In this document: in pieces, positions 40,301-55,300 of the stretch
How positions within the stretch are numbered: the first letter of the stretch is position 1
How the letters are laid out: every line of letters starts with the position of its first letter
Translations under genes and position numbers: made by a program
Notes under the pieces: model-generated
Databases searched by the model: none
Told to the model about the DNA's origin: nothing
What the model saw: the letters and a program-made list of their open reading frames with translations, nothing else
Source: Toxorhynchites rutilus septentrionalis
Taxonomy: Eukaryota; Arthropoda; Insecta; Diptera; Culicidae
Reading direction: 5' to 3'
Assembly (NCBI RefSeq): GCF_029784135.1
Contig: NC_073744.1
Span: forward strand, 83,411,035 to 83,475,034
Length of the DNA: 64,000 nucleotides

Positions 40301-43300
40301 TTCATAGAGTATATCTCTGCCGAAATGAGTTCAAGCGCCACCTTTACAAAATGCACTCATGTGGAAAAAGTTGCTTCAATTACTGTTAAGAATTTCATTT
40401 GCGGAACACGATAGTGGGTTTTGTTGGGAGGCATTATGGTTGACGTCGCTATTCTCCTGCTTTTAGTAGAAGCATTTGTCTCTATCATGAACTTCCCTCC
40501 TCCCACTCTATCTTCCACGCTTAGCGGAATGAAGTTTCAAGCTCCAAGACCATGGTGCATGATGGCTCGTGCTTTTTGCTTGCTTCTCGCATACACCGTG
40601 TGTGAGGAGGATTGTGCTCCGCTATTGAAGATTTCATTGATGCGCTACATGCTAGGAATAACGAGTTTCCTTGTTGTTTTCAATTGCTGCAACTGCATCA
40701 CCCATTCCGGGAAAGTGTTATTATCATCCTGTATGTCTGTCTTCCCCTAACAATAACGTGTTCTCAACACAACTCAGCATCCCATGCTCAGGGAGCGGGC
40801 TGGAATCCTATTCCAACCTTTTCACGGTTGACTTCAACCACCACACTAAACATTTTTATCATTCCTTAATTTTTTCTCTTCCTTATTCCAGCATCCGCCG
40901 GTGCAATTTTTTCTAGATAACCTGGAGCCCGGTACCTCGTATCGCATCATCCTATTTGCAGCAAATGCAAAAGGTCGCTCCGAGCCGGTGATAGTGGATG
41001 ATATCACATTTAAGGGTGTGGCCAAGTATACTGGTGAGTAGATTTGTCCCTCCACACAAATCTCGTTGATATCTCATACTCTGAAGGCTCCACTCTCTGG
41101 GCTAGCTTCCAACGTGGGTAGGTGGAAGCCGCACGAGAAAAAGTGACGGCTGCTGATGATACGTAACGTGATAGCGCCTGTATTTTACTCTCTGGTTGTC
41201 AACAGATTACAACAGCGTGCAGAGTGAAGGACTTCTCGGCATCTCATTTAAACGGACCTCTGACAGCAATAATTCATCTGGGCTTTTATTTATGTGAATG
41301 GTCGTTTGCTATGGCAGCACAGATTTGTGCTGCGGCGCAATGATTAGCAGGGCGATATCTTGAGGATGTGCAATATTTCTACAGCTTGGAGAGAATTACA
41401 TCGGTACGATGCGTAGACAATAATAATATGCTCTATTTCTTTCGCTAATCCAAACTGCGGTTTTGTTGTTTAGACATTCACAGCCATTCCATGCCCAACC
41501 GAAATAGTGGTTCTCAAATTTTTGTGAAAAGTGGTAATATCGTTCTTTATCGCAAAACATTAGAACAGTATTTTTTTGACGTAGGACTATGTCTTTCATT
41601 AAGGGTACCAAATCAGAAAACAGGTCACGTTTTTATGAAATAAAGTTAACGATAATAACTATTTTTGCCGCGAACGGATTTTGGCGATTTACATACCAAA
41701 CGAATCGGAAATTCCCTAAGATTTGTTTGATATGCTATACATTATAATTCCATGGTGTGTAAATGGTTAAAATTCATGAAAACATAAGTGATTCCATTTT
41801 TCCATACATTTATTCTGTCCATTTGTGTGCTTTCCCGAATAGACCTGTCAATAACGGGCAACTTATGGACGAGCAACGAAGGGGAAATCGTAAGATTTAA
41901 AGTCTCCGTGAACAAAGAAAAAAGAAGAACGAAGGGGAATATATGCCTACTAGGATTGCATTTGCGCTAATTTTGATCATAATGAAGCAGTGCTACTTTT
42001 TTCGAGGTTGTTGAGTTTAACTTCGTTTATTTAGTCACCAAGAAAGTAAATGTCGTTCTGGAATTTTGTATGTGATTTGGTTTCGCTTGCCAGTAGCAAA
42101 ACTTTCTCCACTAAGGATGATAACTGCGCTTACCTCGAGCATGTATTGTTCTGCGAGGACAAGAATGAATCATCAAACGATAATCGTCAATGATTCTACA
42201 AGAAAAAAAAAATATTCCAGGGCGACCAAACTGGTAGAATCGTTGTTTCTAAAATTTCGTATATTCGCAGTTATAAACAAGCGACATGAATTAAACTACA
42301 GCGTAGTTCTGCGTCAATAATACGGTCGTGTCTTTGACACAACCTCCTATATTTTTTTTATTTTTCCACTAGGGTGACCATTTCCATTTCCGAGTGGTTC
42401 GAAAAATCTTTTGACGTAGGACTACGTCTTTCATTTCTATACCGGGGTGTAAAATCAAAGTTTCGAAAACGAAAGCGTTACGCTGGAGACCGAGATTTTG
42501 AGCGTTAATAGCTCCTAAACAACTGAACGAAATGGTATGATAAACACTTCATTCGAAAGATAAAATGTCTACGCGTTATATACTTGTTACTTTTTGATCC
42601 AAAAACTTGTTTCAATAGTCTTAAAATTGCTTTCAAAACAGGCTATTGAAATCACCAATCGGTATATAAGCGAGCGGCGCTCGGAAATCCACTCAGTTCT
42701 AATTGAACAGCGATTGGAGCATGTTGTCGCTGTTGCGGTGAAGCTCTTTATTTATCATGAAAGCGCGGATGAACGGTGTCACCAAGAGCCTGTTTGTGCA
42801 CCCTAGGCCAGAAGGGAATCTATCAGGAGGAGAGTGATGCCACAAACGGTTCCCTGGGAAGACATCGCTACACATACATACACGCGCGGCTATTAACAGG
42901 TGGTTATCGAGTTGGCATTAACCACTGGTGGGCTTCCAGTATCGAGGAAAATGTGGAAATATCTAATCGTTACTGAAAATAATCTGCCAGTTCCTCTGGG
43001 AATTTTCAAAATATATTCATGTGAAAGAGTTTAATTGAATGTTTTCTATCCATGTTACACTGTGACCAAATATGTTTCAATCAAGTGCTATTAACAGGTG
43101 GTTATCGAGTTGGCATTAACCACTGGTGGGCTTCCAGTATCGAGGAAAATGTGGAAATATCTAATCGTTACTGAAAATAATCTGCCAGTTCCTTTGGGAA
43201 TTTTCAAAATATATTCATGTGAAAGAGTTTAATTGAATGTTTTCTATCCATGTAACACTGTGACCAAATATATTTCAATCAAGTGCTATTAACAGGTGGT

Positions 43301-46300
43301 TATCGAGTTGGCATTAACCACTGGTGGGCTTCCAGTATCGAGGAAAATGTGGAAATATCTAATCGTTACTGAAAATAATCTGCCAGTTCCTCTGGGAATT
43401 TTCAAAATATATTCATGTGAAAGAGTTTAATTGAATGTTTTCTATCCATGTTACACTGTGACCAAATATGTTTCAATCAAGTGCTATTAACAGGTGGTTA
43501 TCGAGTTGGCATTAACCACTGGTGGGCTTCCAGTATCGGGGAAAATGTGGAAATATCTAATCGTTACTGAAAATAATCTGCCAGTTCCTTTGGGAATTTT
43601 CAAAATATATTCATGTTGAAGAGTTTATTTGAATGTTTTCTTTCCATGTAACACTGTGATCAAATACATTTGGTTTTGTGGTTTTTCAATCAATCGCAAT
43701 TAACAGGATAGCTTCAGAAGATTATTCTTCCCCATCAGTTCATTCCCCTCTAGTTTGCCTTCCAAATTGCCATCGTAAACCACACCTTCTCTCGATTCAA
43801 TCACACACAAAAAGCATACTTAAGCGATATTCTGATGGTGAGACACATTCATTTTTCGTGAGGACATCGACAAGACAACATCGTTGCCTAACGTGCTGGA
43901 GGAGGTGGACGGCGAAGGATCGACACATACACGCGCAGAACTCTTTCCGTTAGGATGCCATTCAGCATCGAGAAAGTTCCGGAAAGATCTAATCATTGCT
44001 GGAAAATAATCTGCCAGTTCTTTTGGGATTTTTCAAAATATATTCATGTGAAAGAGTTTAATTGAATGTTTTCTATCCATGTAACACTGTGACCAAATAT
44101 GTTTCAATCAAGTGCTATTAACAGGTGGTTATCGAGTTGGTATTAACCACTGGTGGGCTTCCAGTATCGAGGAAAATGTGGAAATAACTAATCGTTGCTG
44201 GAAAATAATCTGCCAGTTCCCCTTGGAATTGAAAATTACATTCAAGCGAAAGAGTTTATTTTAATGTTTTCTATCCATAAAATATCCATATATTACATTT
44301 GGGTTTGTGATTTGTCAATCAAGTACAGTTAGCAGGTTAGCTTCTGAAGATTATTCTTCAGAACAAGGTTTTTCGTATCCTATATTGGATGCATCAAACC
44401 TTGTGCCTCCAACGTAACGCTCTCGTTTTCGAAGTCCCCGCAATATTCATTTATTCATTCATTCAGAATGGATTTAGATTCAACTTCGAACAAATGATCT
44501 CTAAATCAACGATAGTCCTACGTCACCCTTGCGGTTATACCATAGATATAACCCACTTCCTGTTTTTTTTCTCCTTTTACAAAAAATGACTGTTTTCAAA
44601 AATTTATGACTTTCGAATTGCAAAACCGATTCAAATGATCGGCATATCAAATTGAAGTCAATAAGTTTTCTTTGAAAAAATATTACAATTGGAAAAAAAT
44701 GAATTTAGTTTTCATAATTATTGATTGTGTTTGTTTTTTATAGTTCAAATGATCTCGGGACCAAGGTCGCCATATTTTTTTCACGTGGGACTACGTCGAA
44801 CCTTTCAATATAGGGGCCAATTTCAAAGTTTCGGGTGGGAAAGTGAAATATTTGGAACGTTAATATCTCTTCAATTGATGGTTGTATTTTGATTCTGAAA
44901 ACACAAATTAAGAGATAAAATCCCCACATATGTTTTTGTCCACGTTCTTGTCCGTATATAGCATATCAGTAGAACAAGTGAACAAAGTAACGATGAAAGA
45001 GCTCGATTTTACTCGTATATGCTTTTCAATTTAACAAACAGCACTCTTCCATTCCATGCAATTCGAGAGTATGCTCACATGGCATGGCTTCTGGGAGTGT
45101 AGTTGCTATGCCCCTTCTCGCGCCGCTCAGAGAATCATGTTGCATCGGAGCGCGATGCATATATAAGAGAAGAGCGGAAGATACAACATTCCTAGAGGCG
45201 ACTGAACTGAAAATGTTAAAGCCTCTATAATTCATCACGTTCGTTCTATACAACATTCAGTCAAACCCCGACCAGCCAACATATTACATTTGCATAAAAT
45301 TGGATTTTGTTTTCATAATTATTGATTGTATTTGTTTTGTATAGTTTACATGGTTTCGCGATCGAGGACGCTATCTTATATATAACATTCTCGTGTCACG
45401 ATGTTCGTGGTTGAGCTCCTCCGAAACGGCTTCCTCTGGGAATTTTCAAAATATATTCATGTGAAAGAGTTTAATTGAATGTTTTCTATCCATGTTACAC
45501 TGTGACCAAATATGTTTCAATCAAGTGCTATTAACAGGTGGTTATCGAGTTGGCATTAACCACTGGTGGGCTTCCAGTATCGAGGAAAATGTGGAAATAT
45601 CTAATCGTTACTGAAAATAATCTGCCAGTTCCTTTGGGAATTTTCAAAATATATTCATGTGAAAGAGTTTAATTGAATGTTTTCTATCCATGTAACACTG
45701 TGACCAAATATATTTCAATCAAGTGCTATTAACAGGTGGTTATCGAGTTGGCATTAACCACTGGTGGGCTTCCAGTATCGAGGAAAATGTGGAAATATCT
45801 AATCGTTACTGAAAATAATCTGCCAGTTCCTCTGGGAATTTTCAAAATATATTCATGTGAAAGAGTTTAATTGAATGTTTTCTATCCATGTTACACTGTG
45901 ACCAAATATGTTTCAATCAAGTGCTATTAACAGGTGGTTATCGAGTTGGCATTAACCACTGGTGGGCTTCCAGTATCGGGGAAAATGTGGAAATATCTAA
46001 TCGTTACTGAAAATAATCTGCCAGTTCCTTTGGGAATTTTTAAAATATATTCATGTTGAAGAGTTTATTTGAATGTTTTCTTTCCATGTAACACTGTGAT
46101 CAAATACATTTGGTTTTGTGGTTTTTCAATCAATCGCAATTAACAGGATAGCTTCAGAAGATTATTCTTCCCCATCAGTTCATTCCCCTCTAGTTTGCCT
46201 TCCAAATTGCCATCGTAAACCACACCTTCTCTCGATTCAATCACACACAAAAAGCATACTTAAGCGATATTCTGATGGTGAGACACATTCATTTTTCGTG

Positions 46301-49300
46301 AGGACATCGACAAGACAACATCGTTGCCTAACGTGCTGGAGGAGGTGGACGGCGAAGGATCGACACATACACGCGCAGAACTCTTTCCGTTAGGATGCCA
46401 TTCAGCATCGAGAAAGTTCCGGAAAGATCTAATCATTGCTGGAAAATAATCTGCCAGTTCTTTTGGGAATTTTCAAAATATATTCATGTGAAAGAGTTTA
46501 ATTGAATGTTTTCTATCCATGTAACACTGTGACCAAATATGTTTCAATCAAGTGCTATTAACAGGTGGTTATCGAGTTGGTATTAACCACTGGTGGGCTT
46601 CCAGTATCGAGGAAAATGTGGAAATAACTAATCGTTGCTGGAAAATAATCTGCCAGTTCCCCTTGGAATTGAAAATTACATTCAAGCGAAAGAGTTTATT
46701 TTAATGTTTTCTATCCATAAAATATCCATATATTACATTTGGGTTTGTGATTTGTCAATCAAGTACAGTTAGCAGGTTAGCTTCTGAAGATTATTCTTCA
46801 GAACAAGGTTTTTCGTATCCTATATTGGATGCATCAAACCTTGTGCCTCCAACGTAACGCTCTCGTTTTCGAAGTCCCCCAAATATTCATTTATTCATTC
46901 ATTCAGAATGGATTTAGATTCAACTTCGAACAAATGATCTCTAAATCAACGATAGTCCTACGTCACCCTTGCGGTTATACCATAGATATAACCCACTTCC
47001 TGTTTTTTTTCTCCTTTTACAAAAAATGACTGTTTTCAAAAATTTATGACTTTCGAATTGCAAAACCGATTCAAATGATCGGCATATCAAATTGAAGTCA
47101 ATAAGTTTTCTTTGAAAAAATATTACAATTGGAAAAAAATGAATTTAGTTTTCATAATTATTGATTGTGTTTGTTTTTTATAGTTCAAATGATCTCGGGA
47201 CCAAGGTCGCCATATTTTTTTCACGTGGGACTACGTCGAACCTTTCAATATAGGGGCCAATTTCAAAGTTTCGGGTGGGAAAGTGAAATATTTGGAACGT
47301 TAATATCTCTTCAATTGATGGTTGTATTTTGATTCTGAAAACACAAATTAAGAGATAAAATCCCCACATATGTTTTTGTCCACGTTCTTGTCCGTATATA
47401 GCATATCAGTAGAACAAGTGAACAAAGTAACGATGAAAGAGCTCGATTTTACTCGTATATGCTTTTCAATTTAACAAACAGCACTCTTCCATTCCATGCA
47501 ATTCGAGAGTATGCTCACATGGCATGGCTTCTGGGAGTGTAGTTGCTATGCCCCTTCTCGCGCCGCTCAGAGAATCATGTTGCATCGGAGCGCGATGCAT
47601 ATATAAGAGAAGAGCGGAAGATACAACATTCCTAGAGGCGACTGAACTGAAAATGTTAAAGCCTCTATAATTCATCACGTTCGTTCTATACAACATTCAG
47701 TCAAACCCCGACCAGCCAACATATTACATTTGCATAAAATTGGATTTTGTTTTCATAATTATTGATTGTATTTGTTTTGTATAGTTTACATGGTTTCGCG
47801 ATCGAGGACGCTATCTTATATATAACATTCTCGTGTCACGATGTTCGTGGTTGAGCTCCTCCGAAACGGCTCAAACGATTTTCAAGAAATTATGCACAAA
47901 AAAACTTAGTAGGCATGAGTTAAGACGTAAACTATATATGATACCGCTAGGATACCAATTACCATATGTTTAATACCGATAAGGGTGGCCCTATGCAAAA
48001 AAAAAAATCTAAATAAATTTTGATTTCTATTTTTTCTCAAATTTGGCATAAAACTTTATATAACATTAAAGGTTCACCCCTATCTCCTATATTTAATCGC
48101 GATTTTAGTATCTTGGTATAAATAATATTCAAATAATCGACCCGTACTTTGTTTTTCAAAAAGAGCGAATTTATTTACGTTGTTAAATGACATATGGCGC
48201 TAAGTTCACTTCATTGAACATTCATCCTCACATGCGCCAATAACCTTAATTCGGCTAAAGCCATGTTTATTGCCAGCGAGCTGAAAGACTTTTTGAATAA
48301 ACATAATGAATTATTAAAATTATATATTTTTATTAAATTTTTTTTTTGATAATTTTTCTTGATACACCGTAGTAAAATGCACATTCAGTATTTTTTTCAA
48401 ATTTTTATTTCGGATCTGTTGAGGATGGCGTGAAATAAACGAAAAAGTACGTTTTTCACTATAGATCCTACGTCAAACCACATAGGGGTTCAAATAAACC
48501 GCCAAAATTTCTTATTTAATATCCTTTACAATATTTGCCATACAACTAGTGATTTGGTTTGGGGGCACTTTTTACTCCCTTACCCGGCCAGGCCCTTTGT
48601 CATTATCGATGTACGTTTTCATTAAAAACATAATGGGAGTTACAGAAAGACATAGACAAGTTTGTCAGAAAATACATTTTATCGTTCTTATTACACGATA
48701 TCCCAATAAATTCGAGTGTTGTCTACCGTAAACTTTCTGGTGGAAGGTGTAATATCAATCATATCAATCCATATCAATTACAATATTATTAAGGATAATT
48801 ATACGGTAATTCAAGTGAGAATGAAAATATCTCATAATTTATCGAACATTACATCGCTCAGCCAATCATCACATTATATTTACATGAACATGGATTCAAT
48901 ACATATGATAAAGCGCCTTATGAACCTGTTTCAAAATAATGTCGACGAAATTAATACAAAAAGTGCGACACACGAGTTGCTCGCATTTCTAAAATATAGG
49001 TTCTAGCTGGCTCAAATGAAATACGCTTGAGGAATTATTTGCATTCAAATTCAGTAGCAAACACTGAATCTGAATGATTCAACGGCAAATCGGCCCGTGA
49101 ATCTCATATGATACTGAACCAAATATACTGCTTACAGCCTACGTTCAGAGGATAAAGAGAATTGCTAGACTCTCTTCGAAATATTCTCTCGACTTTTTAG
49201 CGTTACGAGTACAAGTTCTTCAGCACATATGCATGGAAACAATCGCTCTCGCTTTAGAGGCGAATGAACTTCAAAGTTTAAAGCCTCTTAAAAACAAAGA

Positions 49301-52300
49301 AAGAAAGAAAGCAGTTATAAAATTTTGACTTTCATCTTGAAAATGACAAGCGCACCTTTTTCCACCAAAAAGACAGCATTTGACCGAAATGAATATTGAT
49401 TTTCTTTATTTCATTTTTCCACTATGCGACAAAAATATATTACCTTTTTCTCTTCACATTTAACTTTTAAATGATCAAACATGTCAATGTTAGTGGAATA
49501 CGTTGAATTAAGAAACATCATACAAAATCCGTTCAATTCGTCCTTTTTTATCGATCACATTAAATTACTTTTATAGATCGTTAAAGCATTTAAACACACT
49601 TGCAATACATTAGTTGTGTTTTATTTAACACTCAAACTATTCACTAGACATAATTTCTATCGCAGAACAACGTTTGAAGGGTTAGCTAGTATCATCTAAA
49701 ATTACTGCAAATCATGAAAAAGACAATTTTCTTTATATGTTTGGAAACATTTGAATAGTTGATTGCGCTGTGTAAGCGCTGAACTAGAGCCTGGACACAC
49801 CAACATCAAACAACCTGAAAAATTAGTAAGAAATATTTTGATAGGATCAATTGTTTGAAGATATTAATTTCGTTCCTCTTCCGGTACAATTACTTATGAA
49901 TTGCGTTTGTTCTTTTCAAAGCTATTATGACACCGTTTTGAATTTCATATTTTCCCTCGATTGCAATAACTTTTCTCTCTCACTATTCCCATCCGCACCC
50001 CACAGGTCCTGAAGTTAGCGCTCATTGAATGTTTCAGCCGGAGAAGCTTTTTTGCATTGAATTATTCTGTCTTTCCATTCAACGATAGGAACGATTCATT
50101 TAATACCTTCAATGCCTTTGTCGTATTTGTATGCTAGCTACTCACTGTGAGTGATGATTTCGAAACCTGTGCTTAACTATGAAATGCTGTGAATGGCACA
50201 CATCAGCATGGAATAGAGCAATATTCATACTAAAGGGTGTGTCACATCAAATTGCATCACGGAAAAAACGCTGTAGAAATTCGCCCAGTAGACCGATCCT
50301 TTTGAAAATTTTAGACAGTAAAATAAAAACAATTAAACAACTTTGGCATTTTTTTTTTATTCATACTTCGAGCCCAAGCCCGTATGCTCGCACCTTCCTC
50401 TTTACCCCGTCCATAAGGTTCTGTACAACGTCAGGTTGTAGTTTTTTTTTGAACAGAAATCCATTTTCTCTTGAAGTCCGCCTCCGATTTGACAACTTTT
50501 GGGTTCTTCCGGAGGGCCTGCTTCATAATCGCCCAATATTTCTCTATTGGGCGAAGCTCCGGCGCGTTGGGCGGGTTCATTTCCTTTGGCACGAAGGTGA
50601 CCCCGTTGGCTTCGTACCACTCCAACACGTCCTTTGAATAGTGGCACGAAGCGAGATCCGGCCAGAAGATGGTCGTGGTAGTGGTAGTGGTAGTAAGCGC
50701 TTCTGTAGACACTCCTTAAGGTAAACCTGCCCGTTTACCGTGTCGGTCATCACGAAGGGGGCGCTCCGCTTTCTGCAAGAGCAGATCGCTTGCCACACCA
50801 TGTACTTTTTGGCAAACTTGGATAGTTTCTGCTTGCGAATCTCCTCCGGAACGCTGAATTTGTCCTCTGCGGAGAAGAACAACAGGCACGGCAGCTGACG
50901 AAAGTCCGCTTTGACGTAGGTTTCGTCGTCCATTACCAGACAATGCGGCTTCGTCAGCATTTCGGTGTACAGCTTCCGGGCTCGCGTCTTCCCCACCATG
51001 TTTTGCCTTTCGTCGCGGTTAGGAGCCTTCTGAACCTTGTGTGTACGCAGGCCCTCCCGCTGCTTGGTCCGCTGGACGAATGAACTTGACAAATTCAGCT
51101 TATTGGCGACATCCCGGACCGAACTTCTCGGATCACGTCTAAACTGCTTAACTACGCGCTTGTGATCTTTTTCACTGACGGAGCATCCATTTTTGCCGTT
51201 CTTCACCTTCCGGTCGATGGTTAGGTTCTCGAAGTATCGTTTTAGTACTCTGCTGACCGTGGATTGGACGATTCCCAGCATCTTACCGATGTCCCGATGT
51301 GACAACTCCGGATTCTCTAAATGAGTGCGCAGGATTAATTCACGACGCTCTTTTTCGTTCGACGACATTTTTCCAAATTTACGAAAAATTGACAGTGAAG
51401 CATGGCCAACGTGATCTATACACTGTTATCTGATTATAAACGAAAGCTGAAGATATAATTCCTAAAAATTAAATTTCTACAGCGTTTTTTCCGTGATGCA
51501 ATTTGATGTGACACACCCTTTATTGCTGTTCCGAACATGTCTTCGGTGCCACTCTAGATCTATATCGATGGCTGCACCAAAGCTTGTGCCGTTGTGAAAC
51601 GTCCCGGAAGCAAACTACATCCCTTCATAAATATAAATTTTCCTCGCAGTACTAATTTGTTCCGATTCCCATCATACAGTCTGATACATTGCTTTTTCCT
51701 GTCCGAAGTCGCCTCCTTTACCTCAATGCCCAAACAAAACAGTAATTTTCGGAGGGATAGCTCACCGGGGAAAATGTAAACCTCTAGTTTCTCCCGCATT
51801 TTCGATGCTATATTTCACCAAGCCACGATAAACGGAGGAAATATACACATAGTATAATAATACAATTTATCATACTTGCATAATAGCAACATCACGCCGC
51901 ATTCACTTCTGGAATGTTCGAAGCCGCCGGTTGTTGCAGAGGTCCCGGTCAGTCGTGTTCGGCTAAGGGTAGCTTTGGGAGGCAATGAAAGGCTTTGTGG
52001 TACCAGCCAGGTCAAAGATACGAGTACAATGCATAGTTCGCATAGTGATGCACTTCAAAAATAGACACTGCTTCTCACACGGTTTTTACAAATCCGGCTA
52101 AAATACACTAGTATTGAAGCATTTGGTCTGTACTTTTTTGGGTGGAATGTACTTCCTGCAGTGGTGAATACCGTTCAAGCCAACAAGACCAACAAGAAAA
52201 TAACCCAGAGAGTGCAAGCCGGGAGAATGAGAGTAAAAAGGCTCAGTAGATAATACGGTTATATTTTCTGTGATTTATAGGTGTATCCAACGTTATGAAT

Positions 52301-55300
52301 GTTCCTTTATCGCCAGTATTAGCCGCATTAACACTTACGGTGGCGATTCTGTTTGCCGTAGTCTGCATCGTGTTGGCCACCATCTATCGACGACACGCTA
52401 GCAAGTAAGTTCAAAAGGTACCAGCAGAAAAGGGCCATTTCCCCCACAGCCCGGAAAAATCCTTTGTCCGATGCTTGTTCGCTTGTATGTTTATTATTAC
52501 GGCGCATTATCGTTCATCTTGTTTGTGTTATTTTCTGCTACTAATCATTTCCTTTCCCCCGTGATCTCCGTTGCAGAAATTCGTCCAAGAAGCTGAAATC
52601 AGCCAAAAGCGCTCATTTTACCTCGACACCGATAGACTGCCAAATTGACTCATCTGCACACCATCATCATCATCAGACCCATGATCCGAATAGCATCCAG
52701 ACGCCCCTGGTGGACGGAAGTGGTACACTCGGCCGACGGGGTTCCACTCTATCCGGCGAGCCACCGGATGGGGATGAAACGGATCCAGATGTTATACCTA
52801 ATCAATACGGTAAGCAGTTCTGTTTCACATACGCATATCGCAATACCTACTCTTTAATTGAAGAAGTATTCCATAAAATTGAGAGAACGTTTATGGCACT
52901 TTTTTTTCAACTTTCTTTATATTTCACTCTGAAATTCAATACTTTTTATGTAATTTTACAAATAATTATACAATTAATTACATATATCATATAATACAAT
53001 TAATACTATAAAATTACAAATAATATTTGACGATCAGGTTTGACAAATTCCACAAATCAATTCAAACTCGTAGAAGTTTTTAGCTTTCCCATCCGTCCGA
53101 CCTCAGCACATTACATGTGAGATTTTAAATATTTTAAATAGATGACATATAAGGTCTTGTTTTTTTCTGGATTCAACTCTGCCATTTACGCATTCTTTCC
53201 ATCGAAGCTACATGATGCGACAATCCAACTAAAGCCTGTTTCAGTTAGAATTTGGTCGCATAAAGAAGGACATTCTTCAGCATAGAAATAACGTACAAAA
53301 AAGGGTAGGATGTCATTTTGTAGTTTTTTTTTAATGAACTTTAAGGGAAAAAACATGAACATTATTCGTACGAGTATCGGATGAATTTTCGAACTTTCCG
53401 TGTAACATCCATCATTTCTACTATTTTTCCATTTGCTCTGGTGTTTTGATGGTTCTGGCACATTTCTTAAGTTTGCATTTGATAATTGCCCAATATCTCT
53501 GGGACGAAAATTCGGACAATTTGATGGATTTATAGTTTATTCAATTAAATCGATTCTGTTCTCATTATATCACTTGATGAAATCTCGGCTGTAATGGCAG
53601 CTTGCCAAGTCAGGCGAGAACTTTACCGGACCATTGCGTGATCGAATGAATGGAAAAATCCCGTTCTGAAGACACTCCTCCTTGTAAACTATTCCATTCA
53701 TTGTTGCCTCATTGATAAAAACCTTTGTCTTCTTTCTACAACTACAGATCCCTTGCGATCCCTTACGGGCGAATTTATCTTCGTAAACAAATTTGAACCT
53801 ACCCGCAACACCCCATTTACGCTTGACAAGGTAAAATTGGTTCCGCCCGATCCAACGAAAGAGTCTCCCGGTAACGTTTGAGTACGGTATTCACAGTCGA
53901 TTTTGGATATTTCAGGAAGTCGCGATCAGAATTTTATACCGCCTTTCGCGTTCCATCGTCGAGAACATTTGAATGTGTTCTTCAATCTTGATGAATATTT
54001 CACTACTGAATAAACAAACCATCCGGATCAAAACGCTGTCAATAGTTTCCCGATGTGTCAACTAGGGGAGCTGCAGTGAATAATAATAAGCGACCAAATT
54101 CTAACCGAAACATACTTTATTGGGTGTGCAAAAGAATTTGTTCCGTCTCCACAAGATGGCTCAAGGTGCTTCAAATGGTCGATAGCGACAGCTGATTTTT
54201 GCTGAAATGTCAACATCTGTTATCCAAATATTGGGCCTGATTCTCAAATACACTTCACGGTGGAATCGAAATAAACGGCACGCCGTTGAACTACGTTTTA
54301 CGAGTAAGTGAAGTGTCGAAGATAATAATGAGTTTTCAGGCAGAATGAGCACTTTTCAAATAAAAAATCATTAATTAAAATTAACTTATTCGTATCAAAC
54401 TGGTATTAAATGTGAATGGAAAACTTGTTATCTTCATGTGATATAATAATCTCATACAAAAATTTTATCTGAAGACAATTTGATATTAACGAATTTACGT
54501 TGGATTTACAACCAGATGGCGCAGCGAGTAAAATGAGGATGTTTTTTTTTTTTGGTATGAAATTCGTTCAAATTTTCTAGAAAAATCAGAATTTATCTTC
54601 AAATTTCCCGGTTTCATGTTTACTTTCCACGCAGAAAAGGTTAGAAAATCATCATTTTACAATGTACTATGTATATTACGAGGAATGGCTTGTTATAAGT
54701 ATTGTAACTTTAATTTTTTTTCAACTAAGTAAACGATGAATAGGGTGTTTTGCGCTAAAAATACTGCAAATCCTTCTCGTATCGACCCCTACATAATCAA
54801 TGATATCAGCCAATTTGATATGATATCGATTTCATCGCAATTATCCATAGTATCAATAACCGGTATGCATTATCAAACTTAAAATTTTCGAAGATTATCT
54901 ATGACTGGTCAAATCGCGTGTTGAAACCATCGTAAATATACAAAACTCCAACATTATTACCATATACTGACGAAATTCAATAGCTGAAATGAATCTAAAT
55001 TGAAAAAATTGTAAGGGGTTGTATCTAGGACACGACCGCATATTTTCGACGTAGAACTACGCAATCACATTATGCAATCCACTTGTTTACCACTTCGAAT
55101 ATTATTTTAGAATGCATCTAAATTATTGTAATAGATTATGTTCTTCGTTACAAATAAATTTGATGAACGTCCTTTGATATGATGCCTAGGACTACCAAAA
55201 TATGTGAACGGAAGAATCGTCAAACGATCATTGTATTTTACATTTTCCTTTGAAATTATTGCACTTCTCATGTTTACGTAGTTCTCGAACCGCGAAAGTT

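Noticed and set aside
40421..40750. 109-codon hydrophobic frame resembling a signal or membrane protein
   Set aside because: It lies in the intron just before an FnIII exon, has no recognisable domain, and composition could arise from the T-rich strand.
42890..43683. CRISPR-like array
   Set aside because: Units of 198 bp are repeated in full with no unique spacers; the organism is an insect.
43678..46393. Identical 91-codon frames at 43678 and 46118 (and pairs at 44389/46829, 44738/47178, 45026/47466)
   Set aside because: They are identical only because of the 2440-bp duplication; they overlap repeat modules found elsewhere without an open frame.
51560..51799. 79-codon minus-strand frame that looks protein-like
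   Set aside because: Composition is reasonable but I recognise no family, it has no partner exons, and the opposite strand is also open; not called.
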